Below the pieces are notes generated by a model. It made no database searches and had not been told where the DNA came from. It worked only from the letters and a program-made list of their open reading frames with translations. DNA of 64,000 nucleotides from Pantoea agglomerans (GTDB lineage Bacteria > Pseudomonadota > Gammaproteobacteria > Enterobacterales > Enterobacteriaceae): NCBI RefSeq assembly GCF_020149765.1, contig NZ_CP083809.1:1488001-1552000 (forward strand). The letters run 5' to 3'. This document shows, in pieces, positions 17,818 to 26,097 of this stretch; positions within the stretch are counted from its first letter, which is position 1, and the number at the start of each line of letters is the position of its first letter. The position numbers and the translations under genes are program-made.

Positions 17818-18444
17818 CTAAAGCGTCTTCACCACCATGCCAAACGCCGCCAGCAGCATGATGACGCCGGCCGAGCGAAAAAGGCGTCGCTGCGCCTTTG
17901 CGCTGGTGAGCAGATGGCGAATTTTAAGCGCTGCGAGAATAAAAACCGCGCCAACGCTCAGCAGCACGAAAATGGTAAGGGGCACCAGCATTCCGCCCCA
18001 AATCTGTAAAGAGACATTATCCAGCGAGATAACAAGAGGCAGTATCGCCAGATAAAAGGCGATGGTTTTGGGATTGCCGAGCGTGATCGTTAACCCTGAA
18101 AGCCAGGCTGATGCCAGCTCCTGCGTTGTCGCTTTCTGGTCAATGCTAATCGCCTTAGGCTGATAGCGCCAGAACTGCCATGCCAGCACGCACAGATAGA
18201 GTGAGGCGGCCCAGTTGATCAGCGTGAATACGGATGAGTAACTATGGGCGACCACCGCCAGACCAAATACCGCGGTAGATAAGTAGATCAAATCACCGAG
18301 GATCAGGCCGGCAAGCATCGTAAAGCCGGTTCGGGCACCCCCGCTAACGCTGCGAGCGACCAGGGCGGTCATTCCCGGCCCCGGGATTGCCGCCGCTAAA
18401 CCGAGCGCAGCGATATAAGAAAGTATTTGAGCCATTCCTGACAT
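17818..18444 (-). CDS. LysE/RhtB-family amino acid exporter
   Basis: The 208-residue membrane protein has about six helices and the LysE-type signature near the N-terminus (IPGPGMTALVARSVSGGARTG). LGNPKTIAFYLA, the conserved second-half motif, is also present. I start at ATG 18444 behind AGGA. A TTG five codons upstream is less likely. It probably exports an amino acid or analogue. The divergent Lrp-type gene at 19282 is a likely regulator, as in ArgP/Lrp-controlled exporters, but the substrate cannot be read. It ends 2 bases after the yihW stop, facing it. Confidence 0.85.
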   Translation of the reverse strand: MSGMAQILSYIAALGLAAAIPGPGMTALVARSVSGGARTGFTMLAGLILGDLIYLSTAVFGLAVVAHSYSSVFTLINWAASLYLCVLAWQFWRYQPKAISIDQKATTQELASAWLSGLTITLGNPKTIAFYLAILPLVISLDNVSLQIWGGMLVPLTIFVLLSVGAVFILAALKIRHLLTSAKAQRRLFRSAGVIMLLAAFGMVVKTL

Positions 18445-18668
18445 AATTGTTCCTGTCAAAATGAGATGCGGAAATTAAAGAGTGAGGTTGCTGGAAAGCG
18501 GATATTGCCTCTATCAAAATCACAATGCTGATAACAGACCTCTTTTGCCGGTTCGATTATTCTTGAAATAACATACATATTCTTATCCTCAGGCAGAGTA
18601 AATCGTCCTGCATGCAGCAAAATAACCAGCACTATATTGCTGTTGATAAAATCGTTACCGGCGGGAGA

Positions 18669-19091
18669 TTATTTATAGAGCGGGAGGTTTCCGGTCAGCC
18701 GGGTTATTTTCTTTTTAGGGCCAATGATACCAATGGCGACCAGCGCAATATCTTCACTTTTAACCGAGGAGATTTTGTCGCCATATTCGTCATAGGTTTT
18801 GCACGACTGTGCCAGGGCGCTAAAGGGCATCACGTAAATCTCACTATCCCTTTCCGCGCTCACCTGTATTTCACGCAGAGAGTGGCCTGACGCCAGCAAA
18901 ACCGGAAGCGGCGCGTAAATCACGCCGGGATAATTAACAGCATCCAGGCTTTCCATATCGGGGCCGACAAGATTTTCAACGGTACGGCCAAAACTAATGC
19001 CTGTGACGCTTGCAGCATTCATAGCAAGGCCTGCGGGGAGATCTTTATCAATAATAATCGTACAGCGGTGCTGGCTTGGGTCAAATTTCAT
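18669..19091 (-). CDS. DUF2000 family protein
   Basis: The 140-residue protein has the features of DUF2000: TIIIDKDLPAGLAMNAASVTG near the start, then a central segment with VIYAPLPVLLASG and an ending rich in small hydrophobics (IALVAIGIIGPKKK). The fold is known but the function is not. GAGGAAC precedes the ATG. In many genomes DUF2000 genes sit beside a divergent Lrp/AsnC regulator, as here (start 19282), so a role in amino-acid or peptide handling is plausible. Base composition is lower in GC than in the yih genes. The 224 bp between it and the exporter hold nothing I recognise. Confidence 0.75.
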   Translation of the reverse strand: MKFDPSQHRCTIIIDKDLPAGLAMNAASVTGISFGRTVENLVGPDMESLDAVNYPGVIYAPLPVLLASGHSLREIQVSAERDSEIYVMPFSALAQSCKTYDEYGDKISSVKSEDIALVAIGIIGPKKKITRLTGNLPLYK

Positions 19092-19281
19092 TTTTGTTCC
19101 TCAGGGGCCATATGACAAGGTGCATGAACACAGGGTTGGTGCTGCTGTTATCACTCATTAGAAAAGTAAACATATTATGCAGTAGCAAAAGAGGAAATTG
19201 TTGCCTGTATCATTTACTCAACGCCTGTTGTCAGGTAAAAATTCCCCTTTATTGCTTTTAATGAGAAAGGAATTTCCCTCT

Positions 19282-19755
19282 ATGGCACTCAGCCTGACAG
19301 ATATGAAGATCCTGAAAATTTTACAGGACGATGCGCGCGTCACGAATCAGGAACTGGCGGAGAAGATAAACCTGTCAGCGTCTCCCTGCTGGCGTAAAGT
19401 GCGCAAGCTAGAGGAGGATGAAGTGATTCAGGGCTACCGCGCCGTTCTTGACCGTAAAAAAATCGGGCTGGGCGTGATGGTTTTCGTTCGGGTTGCTATC
19501 GACAGCCATAGCGAAGCGGAGGCGAGAAAGTTTGAAGAAGAGGTCACCGCGCTGGAGGATGTTGTGGCCTGCTATAGCATCGGGGGGGACGCCGACTTCC
19601 TGCTGCAGGTTGTGGCATCGGATCTCGACTCCTATGCCGATTTCGCCATGTCAGTGGTACGCAGACTGCCGGGAATCAAAGAGATGCAGAGTATGTTTGT
19701 GCTTAAAGAGATCAAGCCTCTCGTGACGTATCCCATAAAGAAGACAGCGGAATAG
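19282..19755 (+). CDS. Lrp/AsnC family transcriptional regulator
   Basis: The 157-residue protein has an N-terminal helix-turn-helix (TNQELAEKINLSASPCWRKVRKLE) and a RAM ligand-binding domain (DVVACYSIGGDADFLLQVV). I start at ATG 19282, giving MALSLTDMKILKIL. An in-frame ATG at 19261 would add seven residues and is possible. It is divergent from the DUF2000 gene and two genes from the LysE exporter, so those are its likely targets, with an amino acid as effector. The 190-bp divergent gap should hold its sites. Confidence 0.85.
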   Translation: MALSLTDMKILKILQDDARVTNQELAEKINLSASPCWRKVRKLEEDEVIQGYRAVLDRKKIGLGVMVFVRVAIDSHSEAEARKFEEEVTALEDVVACYSIGGDADFLLQVVASDLDSYADFAMSVVRRLPGIKEMQSMFVLKEIKPLVTYPIKKTAE

Positions 19756-19813
19756 GCTGTAAGCCGCCGGGGTAAGGCAGGGACGTAACGCATATCAGGC
19801 ATGCCAGACGAAC

Positions 19814-19848
19814 AAAAGCCCGCTCAGGTTTCCCTGAGCGGGCTTTTT
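19814..19848. terminator. Bidirectional Rho-independent terminator
   Basis: AAAGCCCGCTCAGG pairs with CCTGAGCGGGCTTT around a short loop, with A runs on one side and T runs on the other, so it works from both strands. It ends the leftward tRNA-Asn transcript and may also stop rightward reading from the Lrp-type gene. Confidence 0.9.
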
Positions 19849-19853
19849 GAATT

Positions 19854-19929
19854 TGGCTCCTCTGACTGGACTCGAACCAGTGACATACGGATTAACAGTC
19901 CGCCGTTCTACCGACTGAACTACAGAGGA
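19854..19929 (-). tRNA. asn tRNA: tRNA-Asn (anticodon GTT)
   Basis: A 76-nt leftward tRNA with the CCA end encoded (TGG at 19854-19856 on the plus strand). On its own strand it begins TCCTCTGTAGTTCAG and ends with GAGTCCAGTCAGAGGAGCCA. The anticodon loop reads CTGTTAA, so GTT decodes asparagine codons. It matches the E. coli tRNA-Asn from memory. In E. coli one asn tRNA gene lies beside cbl-nac, so its presence a few kilobases from nac and cbl here is shared gene order. There is no integrase next to it. Confidence 0.97.
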
Positions 19930-19947
19930 ATCGTTGGAACGGGGCGA

Positions 19948-19976
19948 ATATTAGCGACGCCGTTCTGGCTTGTCAA
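19948..19976 (-). promoter_or_regulatory. Sigma70 promoter of tRNA-Asn
   Basis: On the minus strand, TTGACA (19971-19976) and TAATAT (19948-19953) stand exactly 17 bases apart. They are followed by the GC-rich discriminator TCGCCCCG, which is typical of stable-RNA promoters under stringent control. Confidence 0.9.
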
Positions 19977-20436
19977 AGCACGATTTCACTTTTTCTAACT
20001 GAACGCTCGTTAAAGCAGCGGTTTGCCGCTTTTTCAGCAGATCCGGCGAGATTTCAAACTGCCGACAGGATCTCACTTTAAACGCATTTCCCCGCAGATG
20101 TTAGATGCGTGTCAAAGTTTTGTTATTTGCCGATGTTAAAACAACTGTTTCAGTGCTTTTATGATAAAAATTTCAAAAAAGAAATTAATGGAACAAATAA
20201 ACTGCTTATTATCACCCGCGTAATCAGTCCGTAAAACTGGAACGAGATTTTAAAAATATCTGCTGTAGAAACAAGTGATTGTAAAAAGGAGGGGTTGGTC
20301 ACAAAAAAGCGCGAAGGCCCAGCACTCACCTCTGTAATCAGACCTGGAACCGCCAGCAACGTTGAGTGAATGTAAAAGATATTTTTCATTCGCGGTCTCA
20401 GCGGCGTCGGCAAGTTAACGACAATAAGGGTTACTC
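19977..20436 (+). other. AT-rich gene-free leader before the sugar transporter operon
   Basis: About 460 bp without a credible gene, clearly richer in AT than the flanks, especially 20100-20300. It must contain the promoter and control sites of the following ABC operon. I could not single out a convincing -35/-10 pair or CRP site. The last bases carry AAGGG as ribosome-binding site for the binding protein at 20437. Confidence 0.5.
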
Positions 20437-21360
20437 ATGAACATCAAAAAAACACTCGCTGTCACACTGTTAGCCTGCATGTTGCCCGCCGCCGCAATGG
20501 CGAAAGATCTCTCCGTCGGCGTCTCGATGGCGCTGTTTGATGACAACTTCCTCACCATCCTGCGCACCGCGATGCAAAAAGAGATGCAGAAAGAAGGGGT
20601 CAAAGGGCAGATGGAAGATGCCAAAGGCGACGTGTCGCAGCAGCTGCAGCAGGTTCAGAACTTTATCGGGCAGGGCGTTGACGCCATTATTGTTAACCCG
20701 GTAGATACCAACGCCGTTAAACCCATCATGGATCAGGCCACCAAAGCGGGCATTCCACTCATCTTCGTCAACCGCCGTCCTCAGGCGGAGCTGACCGACA
20801 AAATGGCCTATGTAGGATCGGACTCGGAGCTGGCAGGTCGGCTGCAAATGGAAGCGCTGGCAAAAGCGATGAACGGCAAAGGTAACGTTGCCATTCTGAT
20901 GGGCGATCTCGCGAACGAATCGACGCGCGACCGCACCAAAGGGGTTGAGGCCGTCGTGGCCAAATACCCCGGCATCAAAGTGGTACAGAAGCAGACCGCG
21001 AAATTTACGCGTAACGACGCGGTCGATGTGGTGAGCAACTGGCTGACCGCCGGCGACGATATCCAGGCCATCGCCTCTAATAACGATGAAATGGCGATCG
21101 GCGCGCTGCAGGCGCTGGGCAAAAACCCCAACCATATCCTTATCGCCGGCGTGGACGGCACCCCGGACGCCTTGCAGATGCTGAAAAACGGCAAGATGGT
21201 CGCCACGGTATTCCAGGACGCTCGTGGCCAGGGCGAAGGGGCGGTTCAGGCGGCCGTTAAGCTGACGAAGGGCGAAAAAGTGCAGAAGATCATCGATATC
21301 CCTTATCAGCTGATCACCAAAGACAATATGCAGCAGTTCGTTAACCGTAACCAGAAATAA
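20437..21360 (+). CDS. CUT2 sugar/polyol ABC transporter binding protein
   Basis: The 307-residue periplasmic protein of the ribose/galactose/inositol-binding (RbsB-like) type has a signal peptide of about 22 residues ending in AAAMA. The mature chain begins KDLSVGVSMALFDDNF. VDAIIVNPVDTNAV and FVNRRPQ lie in the first lobe, and IAGVDGTPDALQMLKNG is the hinge-proximal motif of the second. The ligand is not certain. Inositol or a pentose are the likeliest, since a similar trio exists for myo-inositol, but no catabolic enzyme is linked here. It is the first gene of a complete three-gene operon. Confidence 0.85.
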   Translation: MNIKKTLAVTLLACMLPAAAMAKDLSVGVSMALFDDNFLTILRTAMQKEMQKEGVKGQMEDAKGDVSQQLQQVQNFIGQGVDAIIVNPVDTNAVKPIMDQATKAGIPLIFVNRRPQAELTDKMAYVGSDSELAGRLQMEALAKAMNGKGNVAILMGDLANESTRDRTKGVEAVVAKYPGIKVVQKQTAKFTRNDAVDVVSNWLTAGDDIQAIASNNDEMAIGALQALGKNPNHILIAGVDGTPDALQMLKNGKMVATVFQDARGQGEGAVQAAVKLTKGEKVQKIIDIPYQLITKDNMQQFVNRNQK

Positions 21361-21392
21361 CCGATCCCGACTCAGCCGTACGGAGGTGATGT

Positions 21393-22877
21393 ATGACCGC
21401 TTTTGCGCTTGAAGCCGAAGGCATCAGCAAGTTCTTTCCCGGTGTGAAGGCACTCGATAACGTGTCGCTGCGCGTGCGTCCGGGATCGGTTCATGCCTTG
21501 ATGGGCGAAAATGGCGCGGGCAAATCCACTTTAATGAAGTGCCTGATCGGGATGTACCGTCCCGATCGGGGCACCATCCGCATTAAAGGGGAGCCGGTGC
21601 AGTTTCAGGACACCATGGACGCCTTGCGTTCCGGCATTTCCATGATCCACCAGGAGCTGAATCTGGTGCCCTACATGACTGTCGCTGAGAACATCTGGCT
21701 GGGACGCGAGCCGATAAAGTACGGCTTTGTCGATCACGGCAAGCTCAACCAGCAGACGCAGGTGCTGCTTGACCAGCTTAATATCCGCCTCAAGGCAGAC
21801 CGGCTGGTAGGCGAGTTAAGCATCGCCGCGCAGCAGATGGTGGAGATCGCCAAAGCGGTCTCCTGGAACGCCGATATCGTGATTATGGATGAGCCGACTT
21901 CCGCGCTGACCGAAAGCGAAGTGGCGCATCTTTTCACCATCATTCGTGACCTGCGCGCGCAGGGCAAAGCCATCATCTATATCAGTCATAAAATGGACGA
22001 GATTTTCGCCATTACCGATGAGATCAGTATCTTCCGTGACGGCAGCTGGGTCGGCAGCAACCACACCGCGCAGTTTACCCGTCAGTCGCTGATCACCCAG
22101 ATGGTCGGGCGCGAACTGACCCAGCTCTTTCCCAAGTTTAATAACGCCATTGGCGAAGAGGTGCTGACGGTGCGCGGCCTCACCAGCAAAGATCGTTTTC
22201 ATGACGTCAGCTTCAGCGTGCGGCGCGGCGAAATCCTTGGCGTTGCCGGCCTGGTCGGCGCGGGACGCAGCGAAGTGATGGAGAGCCTGTTTGGCATGGA
22301 GAGCGTCGACAGCGGCGAGGTGCTGATCGACGGCGTGCCGGTCGCTATCGATTCGCCTTCGACGGCGATTGAGAAGGGCATGGCGTTTTTAACCGAGGAT
22401 CGCAAAAAGTCGGGGCTGTTTCTCGTGCTGTCGGTGATGGAGAACATGAGCATCGTCAATATGCCCGAGTACAGCGGCAAGAGCGGCTTCGTCAGCCACG
22501 TCAAAATGGCGCAGGACTGCATGGAGCAGATCCGGCGGCTGAATATCAAAACGCCGACCATGGATCAGATCATCAACAACCTGAGCGGCGGCAACCAGCA
22601 GAAGGTGCTGATTGCCCGCTGGCTGCTGGCGCAGCCCAAAATCCTTATCCTCGACGAGCCGACGCGCGGTATCGACGTCGGTGCGAAAGCGGAAATCTAC
22701 CGTTTGATCTCTGAGCTGGCCAACCGCGGCGTGGCCATCATTATGGTGTCGTCGGAACTGCCGGAAATTCTCGGCATGAGCGACCGCGTGATGGTGATGC
22801 ATCAGGGACGCATTACCGGCATCCTCGATAAAGAAGAGGCCGACCAGGAAACCATTTTGTCGCTGGCATCCGAGTGA
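21393..22877 (+). CDS. CUT2 sugar ABC transporter ATPase (two domains)
   Basis: The 494-residue protein has two tandem nucleotide-binding domains as in RbsA/MglA. The first has Walker A GENGAGKST near residue 39 and Walker B IVIMDEPTSAL. The second has the degenerate P-loop GLVGAGRSE near residue 290, which is usual in this family, with signature LSGGNQQKV and Walker B ILILDEPTRGID. GGAGGTGAT precedes the ATG, 32 bp after the binding-protein stop. It energises uptake by the permease encoded next. Confidence 0.9.
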   Translation: MTAFALEAEGISKFFPGVKALDNVSLRVRPGSVHALMGENGAGKSTLMKCLIGMYRPDRGTIRIKGEPVQFQDTMDALRSGISMIHQELNLVPYMTVAENIWLGREPIKYGFVDHGKLNQQTQVLLDQLNIRLKADRLVGELSIAAQQMVEIAKAVSWNADIVIMDEPTSALTESEVAHLFTIIRDLRAQGKAIIYISHKMDEIFAITDEISIFRDGSWVGSNHTAQFTRQSLITQMVGRELTQLFPKFNNAIGEEVLTVRGLTSKDRFHDVSFSVRRGEILGVAGLVGAGRSEVMESLFGMESVDSGEVLIDGVPVAIDSPSTAIEKGMAFLTEDRKKSGLFLVLSVMENMSIVNMPEYSGKSGFVSHVKMAQDCMEQIRRLNIKTPTMDQIINNLSGGNQQKVLIARWLLAQPKILILDEPTRGIDVGAKAEIYRLISELANRGVAIIMVSSELPEILGMSDRVMVMHQGRITGILDKEEADQETILSLASE

Positions 22878-22891
22878 GGCGCGAGACACCT

Positions 22892-23923
22892 ATGAGCAAT
22901 ATCAAAGCAACAGCTACTCCAGCAGCTGAACATTCGTCGTTCTTCGGCAATCTGCGGCATAAGCTGCCTAAAGATACCGGGATCTTTATCGTGATGGTTG
23001 GCATTGCGCTGATCTTCGAAATAGCCGGCTGGTATGTGCGCGATCAGTCGTTTCTGATGAACACCAACCGGCTGATCCTGATCCTGCTGCAGGTGGCGAT
23101 TATCGGCGTGATCGCGGTCGGGGTGACGCAGGTGATCATCACCACCGGCATCGACCTCTCATCAGGGTCGGTGATCGCGCTGACCGCCGTGGTGGCGGCC
23201 AGCCTGGCGCAAACCTCCGACAGCCTGTCGCCGATGTTTCCGGCGCTGGTGGATATGCCCGCCGTGGTGCCCATTGGCGCGGGGATCGGCGTCGGCCTGC
23301 TCTGCGGCCTGGTCAACGGCGTGCTGATTACCCGCACCGGCATTCCGCCTTTTATCGCCACGCTGGGCATGATGGTGTCGGCCCGCGGTCTGGCGCAGTA
23401 CTACACGCAGGGCAATCCGATTAGCTTTCTCTCCGACGGCTTTACCGCTATCGGCCAGGGCGCGATGCCGGTCATTATCTTCCTGGTGGTGGCGCTGGTG
23501 TTTCATATCGCTCTGAAGCACACCCGCTACGGCAAATACGTTTACGCCATCGGCGGCAATATGACGTCGGCCAAAGTCTCCGGCATCAACGTTAATAAAT
23601 ATCTGGTGATTGTCTATACCATCGCCGGCGCGCTCTCCGGCCTGGCGGGCGTGGTGCTGGCGGCGCGCGTCAGCAGCGGCCAGTCGAGCATGGGGATGTC
23701 CTATGAGCTGGACGCCATCGCCGCGGCGGTTATCGGCGGCAGCAGCCTGATGGGCGGCGTCGGGCGCATTACCGGCACCCTGATTGGTGCAGTGATTCTG
23801 GGCCTGATCAAAAGCGGCTTTACCTTTGTCGGCGTCGACGCCTACGTCCAGGACATTATCAAGGGGATTATTATTGTGGCCGCGGTCGCTATTGATATGC
23901 ATCGCAACCGTAAAAAACGCTGA
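22892..23923 (+). CDS. CUT2 sugar ABC transporter permease
   Basis: The 343-residue inner-membrane protein is of the RbsC/IatP type. Family features are GVTQVIITTGIDLSSGSVIAL, TRTGIPPFIATLGMMVSARG and AIAAAVIGGSSLMGGVGRITG. I use ATG 22892 (MSNIKATATP). A GTG at 22874 overlapping the ATPase stop is possible but less usual. The cytoplasmic N-terminal tail of about 30 residues precedes the first helix. Only one permease gene is present, so it should act as a homodimer. Confidence 0.88.
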   Translation: MSNIKATATPAAEHSSFFGNLRHKLPKDTGIFIVMVGIALIFEIAGWYVRDQSFLMNTNRLILILLQVAIIGVIAVGVTQVIITTGIDLSSGSVIALTAVVAASLAQTSDSLSPMFPALVDMPAVVPIGAGIGVGLLCGLVNGVLITRTGIPPFIATLGMMVSARGLAQYYTQGNPISFLSDGFTAIGQGAMPVIIFLVVALVFHIALKHTRYGKYVYAIGGNMTSAKVSGINVNKYLVIVYTIAGALSGLAGVVLAARVSSGQSSMGMSYELDAIAAAVIGGSSLMGGVGRITGTLIGAVILGLIKSGFTFVGVDAYVQDIIKGIIIVAAVAIDMHRNRKKR

Positions 23924-23937
23924 TCTTTCCATTGCCT

Positions 23938-23969
23938 GGCCTGCCCGCGCCCGAACAGCCGGGCAGGCC
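23938..23969 (+). terminator. Terminator after the sugar transporter operon
   Basis: GGCCTGCCCG and CGGGCAGGCC form a perfect 10-bp stem over a 12-base loop, followed by TGTTTCTC. The U-tract is imperfect, but the stem is very stable and stands 15 bp after the permease stop. Confidence 0.75.
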
Positions 23970-24089
23970 TGTTTCTCGCGCTGAATAAGTTTTCCTGCTG
24001 GATACCCCGCTTTTTCCTGCTTCCCGACGTGTTATCGCCCCTGTTCCGCGTCAGGTCATCACTTTTATGCACGTCTGGCTCGCACGGGC

Positions 24090-24106
24090 TGCACCAGCAG
24101 AGTGCA
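24090..24106 (+). promoter_or_regulatory. NtrC (GlnG) binding site upstream of nac
   Basis: TGCACCAGCAGAGTGCA is a 17-bp perfect palindromic match in both half-sites (TGCAC-N7-GTGCA) to the NtrC enhancer consensus. It lies about 146 bp before the sigma54 promoter. A weaker copy (TGCAC-N7-TCGCA) stands two turns further upstream at 24068-24084. Confidence 0.85.
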
Positions 24107-24235
24107 GTCGCGGTCACGCGCTGCGCTGACGCGCCATTCCCGCTTCTTATTAACTCTTAATGGGTAATCAGAAAGGCTTATTTTTCGGGTTGTTAGGATT
24201 TTTCTGCAGCGCAGAGCGCGGGCCTTCAGGAAAAG

Positions 24236-24251
24236 TGGCCTGCTAATTGCA
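24236..24251 (+). promoter_or_regulatory. Sigma54 (-24/-12) promoter of nac
   Basis: TGGCCTGCTAATTGCA has GG and GC exactly 10 bases apart, the -24/-12 spacing of RpoN promoters. It precedes nac by about 75 bp of leader. Together with the NtrC site this reproduces the known Ntr control of nac in Klebsiella and E. coli. Confidence 0.88.
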
Positions 24252-24324
24252 ATTTGTTTATTACCAGGCCAGCAGGCCACAAGAACAGATGTTATTGGCA
24301 TTCGGGGAATGTGACGGAGGCAAG

Positions 24325-25242
24325 ATGAACTTAAGACGACTGAAGTACTTTGTGAAAATCGTCGATATTGGCAGTTTGACGCAGGCGGCTGAAGTGCTGC
24401 ACATCGCGCAACCTGCGCTCAGTCAACAGGTCGCCACGCTGGAGAACGAGCTGGATCAGCAGCTGCTGATTCGCACCAAGCGCGGCGTGACGCCGACCGA
24501 AGCCGGTAAGATACTCTATGCGCATGCGCGTACGATTTTGCGGCAGTGCGAACAGGCGCAGACGGCGGTGGTTAACGCCGGACAGGCGCTGAGCGGTCAG
24601 GTTTCCATCGGGATGGCGCCGGGTACGGCGGCCTCATCGCTGACTATGCCGCTGCTGCAAACGGTGCGCGAGCAGCACCCGGAGATTCTGGTTTATCTGC
24701 ATGAAAACAGCGGCAGTTCGCTGAATGAAAAGGTGATGAGCGGCCAGCTGGATATGGCGGTGCTTTACGATCGCGCGCCGACGGCGGGCATCACCAGCCT
24801 GCCGCTGATGAAAGAGGAGCTTTATCTGGTCGGCGCCACCGACTGTCCCGGCGGATCGGTAGATTTAGCCGAGGTGGCGCAGATGAGCCTGTTCCTGCCG
24901 CGCGACTACAGCGCCGTGCGCAAGCGGGTCGACGAAGCCTTTTCGCTGCGTCGTCTGAGCGCGCGCATTATCGGCGAGATTGAATCGCTGTCGATGCTGA
25001 CCGCCGCCGTTGCCAGCGGTATGGGCGTCACGGTGCTACCGGAGTCCGCTGCGCGCGCGCTGGTGGGATCGACCCAGGCCTGGATGGCGCGCATCAACAG
25101 TCCGGCGCTGAATCTGCCGCTGTCGCTGAACGTGTCGGCGCGTCTGCCGCTCTCGCCGTCCGCGCAGGCGGTAAAGGATATTTTGCTGTCGCTGCTGAAT
25201 AAGCCGATGGCGGAAGAGCGGGCGCTGCTGCTGGTGAGCTAA
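24325..25242 (+). CDS. nac: Nitrogen assimilation control protein Nac (LysR type)
   Basis: The 305-residue LysR-type regulator has the E. coli Nac length and a nearly identical N-terminus (MNLRRLKYFVKIVDIGSLTQ, then AEVLHIAQPALSQQVATLE as the DNA-binding helix-turn-helix). IGEIESLSMLTAAVASGMGV and the C-terminal LVS are Nac hallmarks. Nac couples sigma54/NtrC activation to sigma70 genes under nitrogen limitation and, unlike most LysR proteins, needs no small coinducer. The ATG at 24325 follows GGAGG by 6 bases; an upstream in-frame start lies on the sigma54 promoter and is rejected. Confidence 0.96.
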   Translation: MNLRRLKYFVKIVDIGSLTQAAEVLHIAQPALSQQVATLENELDQQLLIRTKRGVTPTEAGKILYAHARTILRQCEQAQTAVVNAGQALSGQVSIGMAPGTAASSLTMPLLQTVREQHPEILVYLHENSGSSLNEKVMSGQLDMAVLYDRAPTAGITSLPLMKEELYLVGATDCPGGSVDLAEVAQMSLFLPRDYSAVRKRVDEAFSLRRLSARIIGEIESLSMLTAAVASGMGVTVLPESAARALVGSTQAWMARINSPALNLPLSLNVSARLPLSPSAQAVKDILLSLLNKPMAEERALLLVS

Positions 25243-25250
25243 GTCGGGTT

Positions 25251-25273
25251 AGCGGTCCTGCGGGGCCGCTTTT
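25251..25273 (+). terminator. Terminator after nac
   Basis: AGCGGTCC pairs with GGGCCGCT (one G-T wobble) over TGCG and is followed by TTT. It stands 8 bp after the nac stop. The hcp gene ends facing it 65 bp further on. Confidence 0.65.
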
Positions 25274-25338
25274 GGCTGCTGCGCCGTCGGGCAGGTTAAC
25301 GGATAGTGAGTGACCCGGTTATAGCGCAGCCAACTGCC

Positions 25339-25818
25339 TTAATAAGTTGCTCGCTCATTCCATGCGTCGGTGAAGACAATATTTCCGTCGCAATGCTTCC
25401 AGGTAATTTTCTCATAGCGTAAGAGAACCGTTTCGAGATGCGTGCCGGTCTGCGCACCGGGATAGAGATCGGGCGTTATGGCGATCAGCTTTACGCCCTG
25501 AAGAATAATATTAAAATATTCCTGCTCTCTACCCGCCTCGTTAATCTGATACATTTTAATCGTCGCGGAGTGGAGCGTTTTACCCGTGCTTAACGCGCGA
25601 AAGAGCAGGGGGGTAACGCGATCGAACTCCTTCTGAAACATAATCGGCATATGAACGCGCGTTCCTGTTAATCTTCCGGTGTTGCCATTGACAGGAATGT
25701 TGACGTTGTGGGTAAAGGATTTTAGCTCAATCGCCCCTTCACGGCCTGACACAAGCGACGGCCCAACTATTGGCGATCCATTTTCATCGGTTAACCACAG
25801 GTAAGCTGGATTAGACAT
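25339..25818 (-). CDS. hcp: Hcp, type VI secretion tube protein
   Basis: The 159-residue protein is of the Hcp1 family. Visible features are MSNPAYLWLTDENGSPIVG at the start, IELKSFTHNV, the strand motif GTRVHMPIMFQKEFDRVTPLLFRAL and EQEYFNIILQGVKLIAI near the middle. Hcp forms hexameric rings that stack into the inner tube of the T6SS and carry small effectors in the ring lumen. No other T6SS structural gene lies in the window, so this is an orphan copy that must rely on a system encoded elsewhere. It is the last gene of a leftward three-gene unit. Confidence 0.9.
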   Translation of the reverse strand: MSNPAYLWLTDENGSPIVGPSLVSGREGAIELKSFTHNVNIPVNGNTGRLTGTRVHMPIMFQKEFDRVTPLLFRALSTGKTLHSATIKMYQINEAGREQEYFNIILQGVKLIAITPDLYPGAQTGTHLETVLLRYEKITWKHCDGNIVFTDAWNERATY

Positions 25819-25838
25819 AAAATTCCCTTTTTAAGTGA

Positions 25839-26024
25839 TTATTTATCGTATTTATCAAACCGGCCAAAAAAAACGGGATGGATGACAATAAGTATAATGA
25901 CCGATATTACCGTAAGTATGAGCCAGTAATCTGGGAGGAAATAGATAAAAAGAGAGGCCCATGCAAAAATCCATACGGGAAAGAGGATTTCTGTAAATAA
26001 TATCGATAACAAGCTCTTAAACAT
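25839..26024 (-). CDS. Small membrane protein, candidate immunity protein
   Basis: The 61-residue protein is almost entirely hydrophobic, with two likely membrane helices (about residues 5-29 and 33-52) and a charged tail (GRFDKYDK). AAGGAAG stands before the ATG. I do not recognise a family. Lying between an unknown hydrophobic-helix protein and hcp, it is placed where T6SS immunity genes usually are. A small inner-membrane protein would fit protection against a membrane-active effector. This is inference from position and shape only. Confidence 0.6.
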   Translation of the reverse strand: MFKSLLSILFTEILFPVWIFAWASLFIYFLPDYWLILTVISVIILIVIHPVFFGRFDKYDK

Positions 26025-26097
26025 GAAATGCTTCCTTTACATAGCTGTAAAATCCATCGAAGTCATTCTGAAATTGTATTTGATATTTTTTGATTAA

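Noticed and set aside
18612..18890. Open frame on the plus strand over the DUF2000 gene
   Set aside because: It is antisense to the recognisable DUF2000 protein and has no supporting features.
19854..19929. tRNA-Asn as an integration site of a genomic island
   Set aside because: No integrase and no repeat of the tRNA 3' end was seen nearby. The neighbours are ordinary chromosomal genes, and an asn tRNA near nac-cbl is normal in E. coli.
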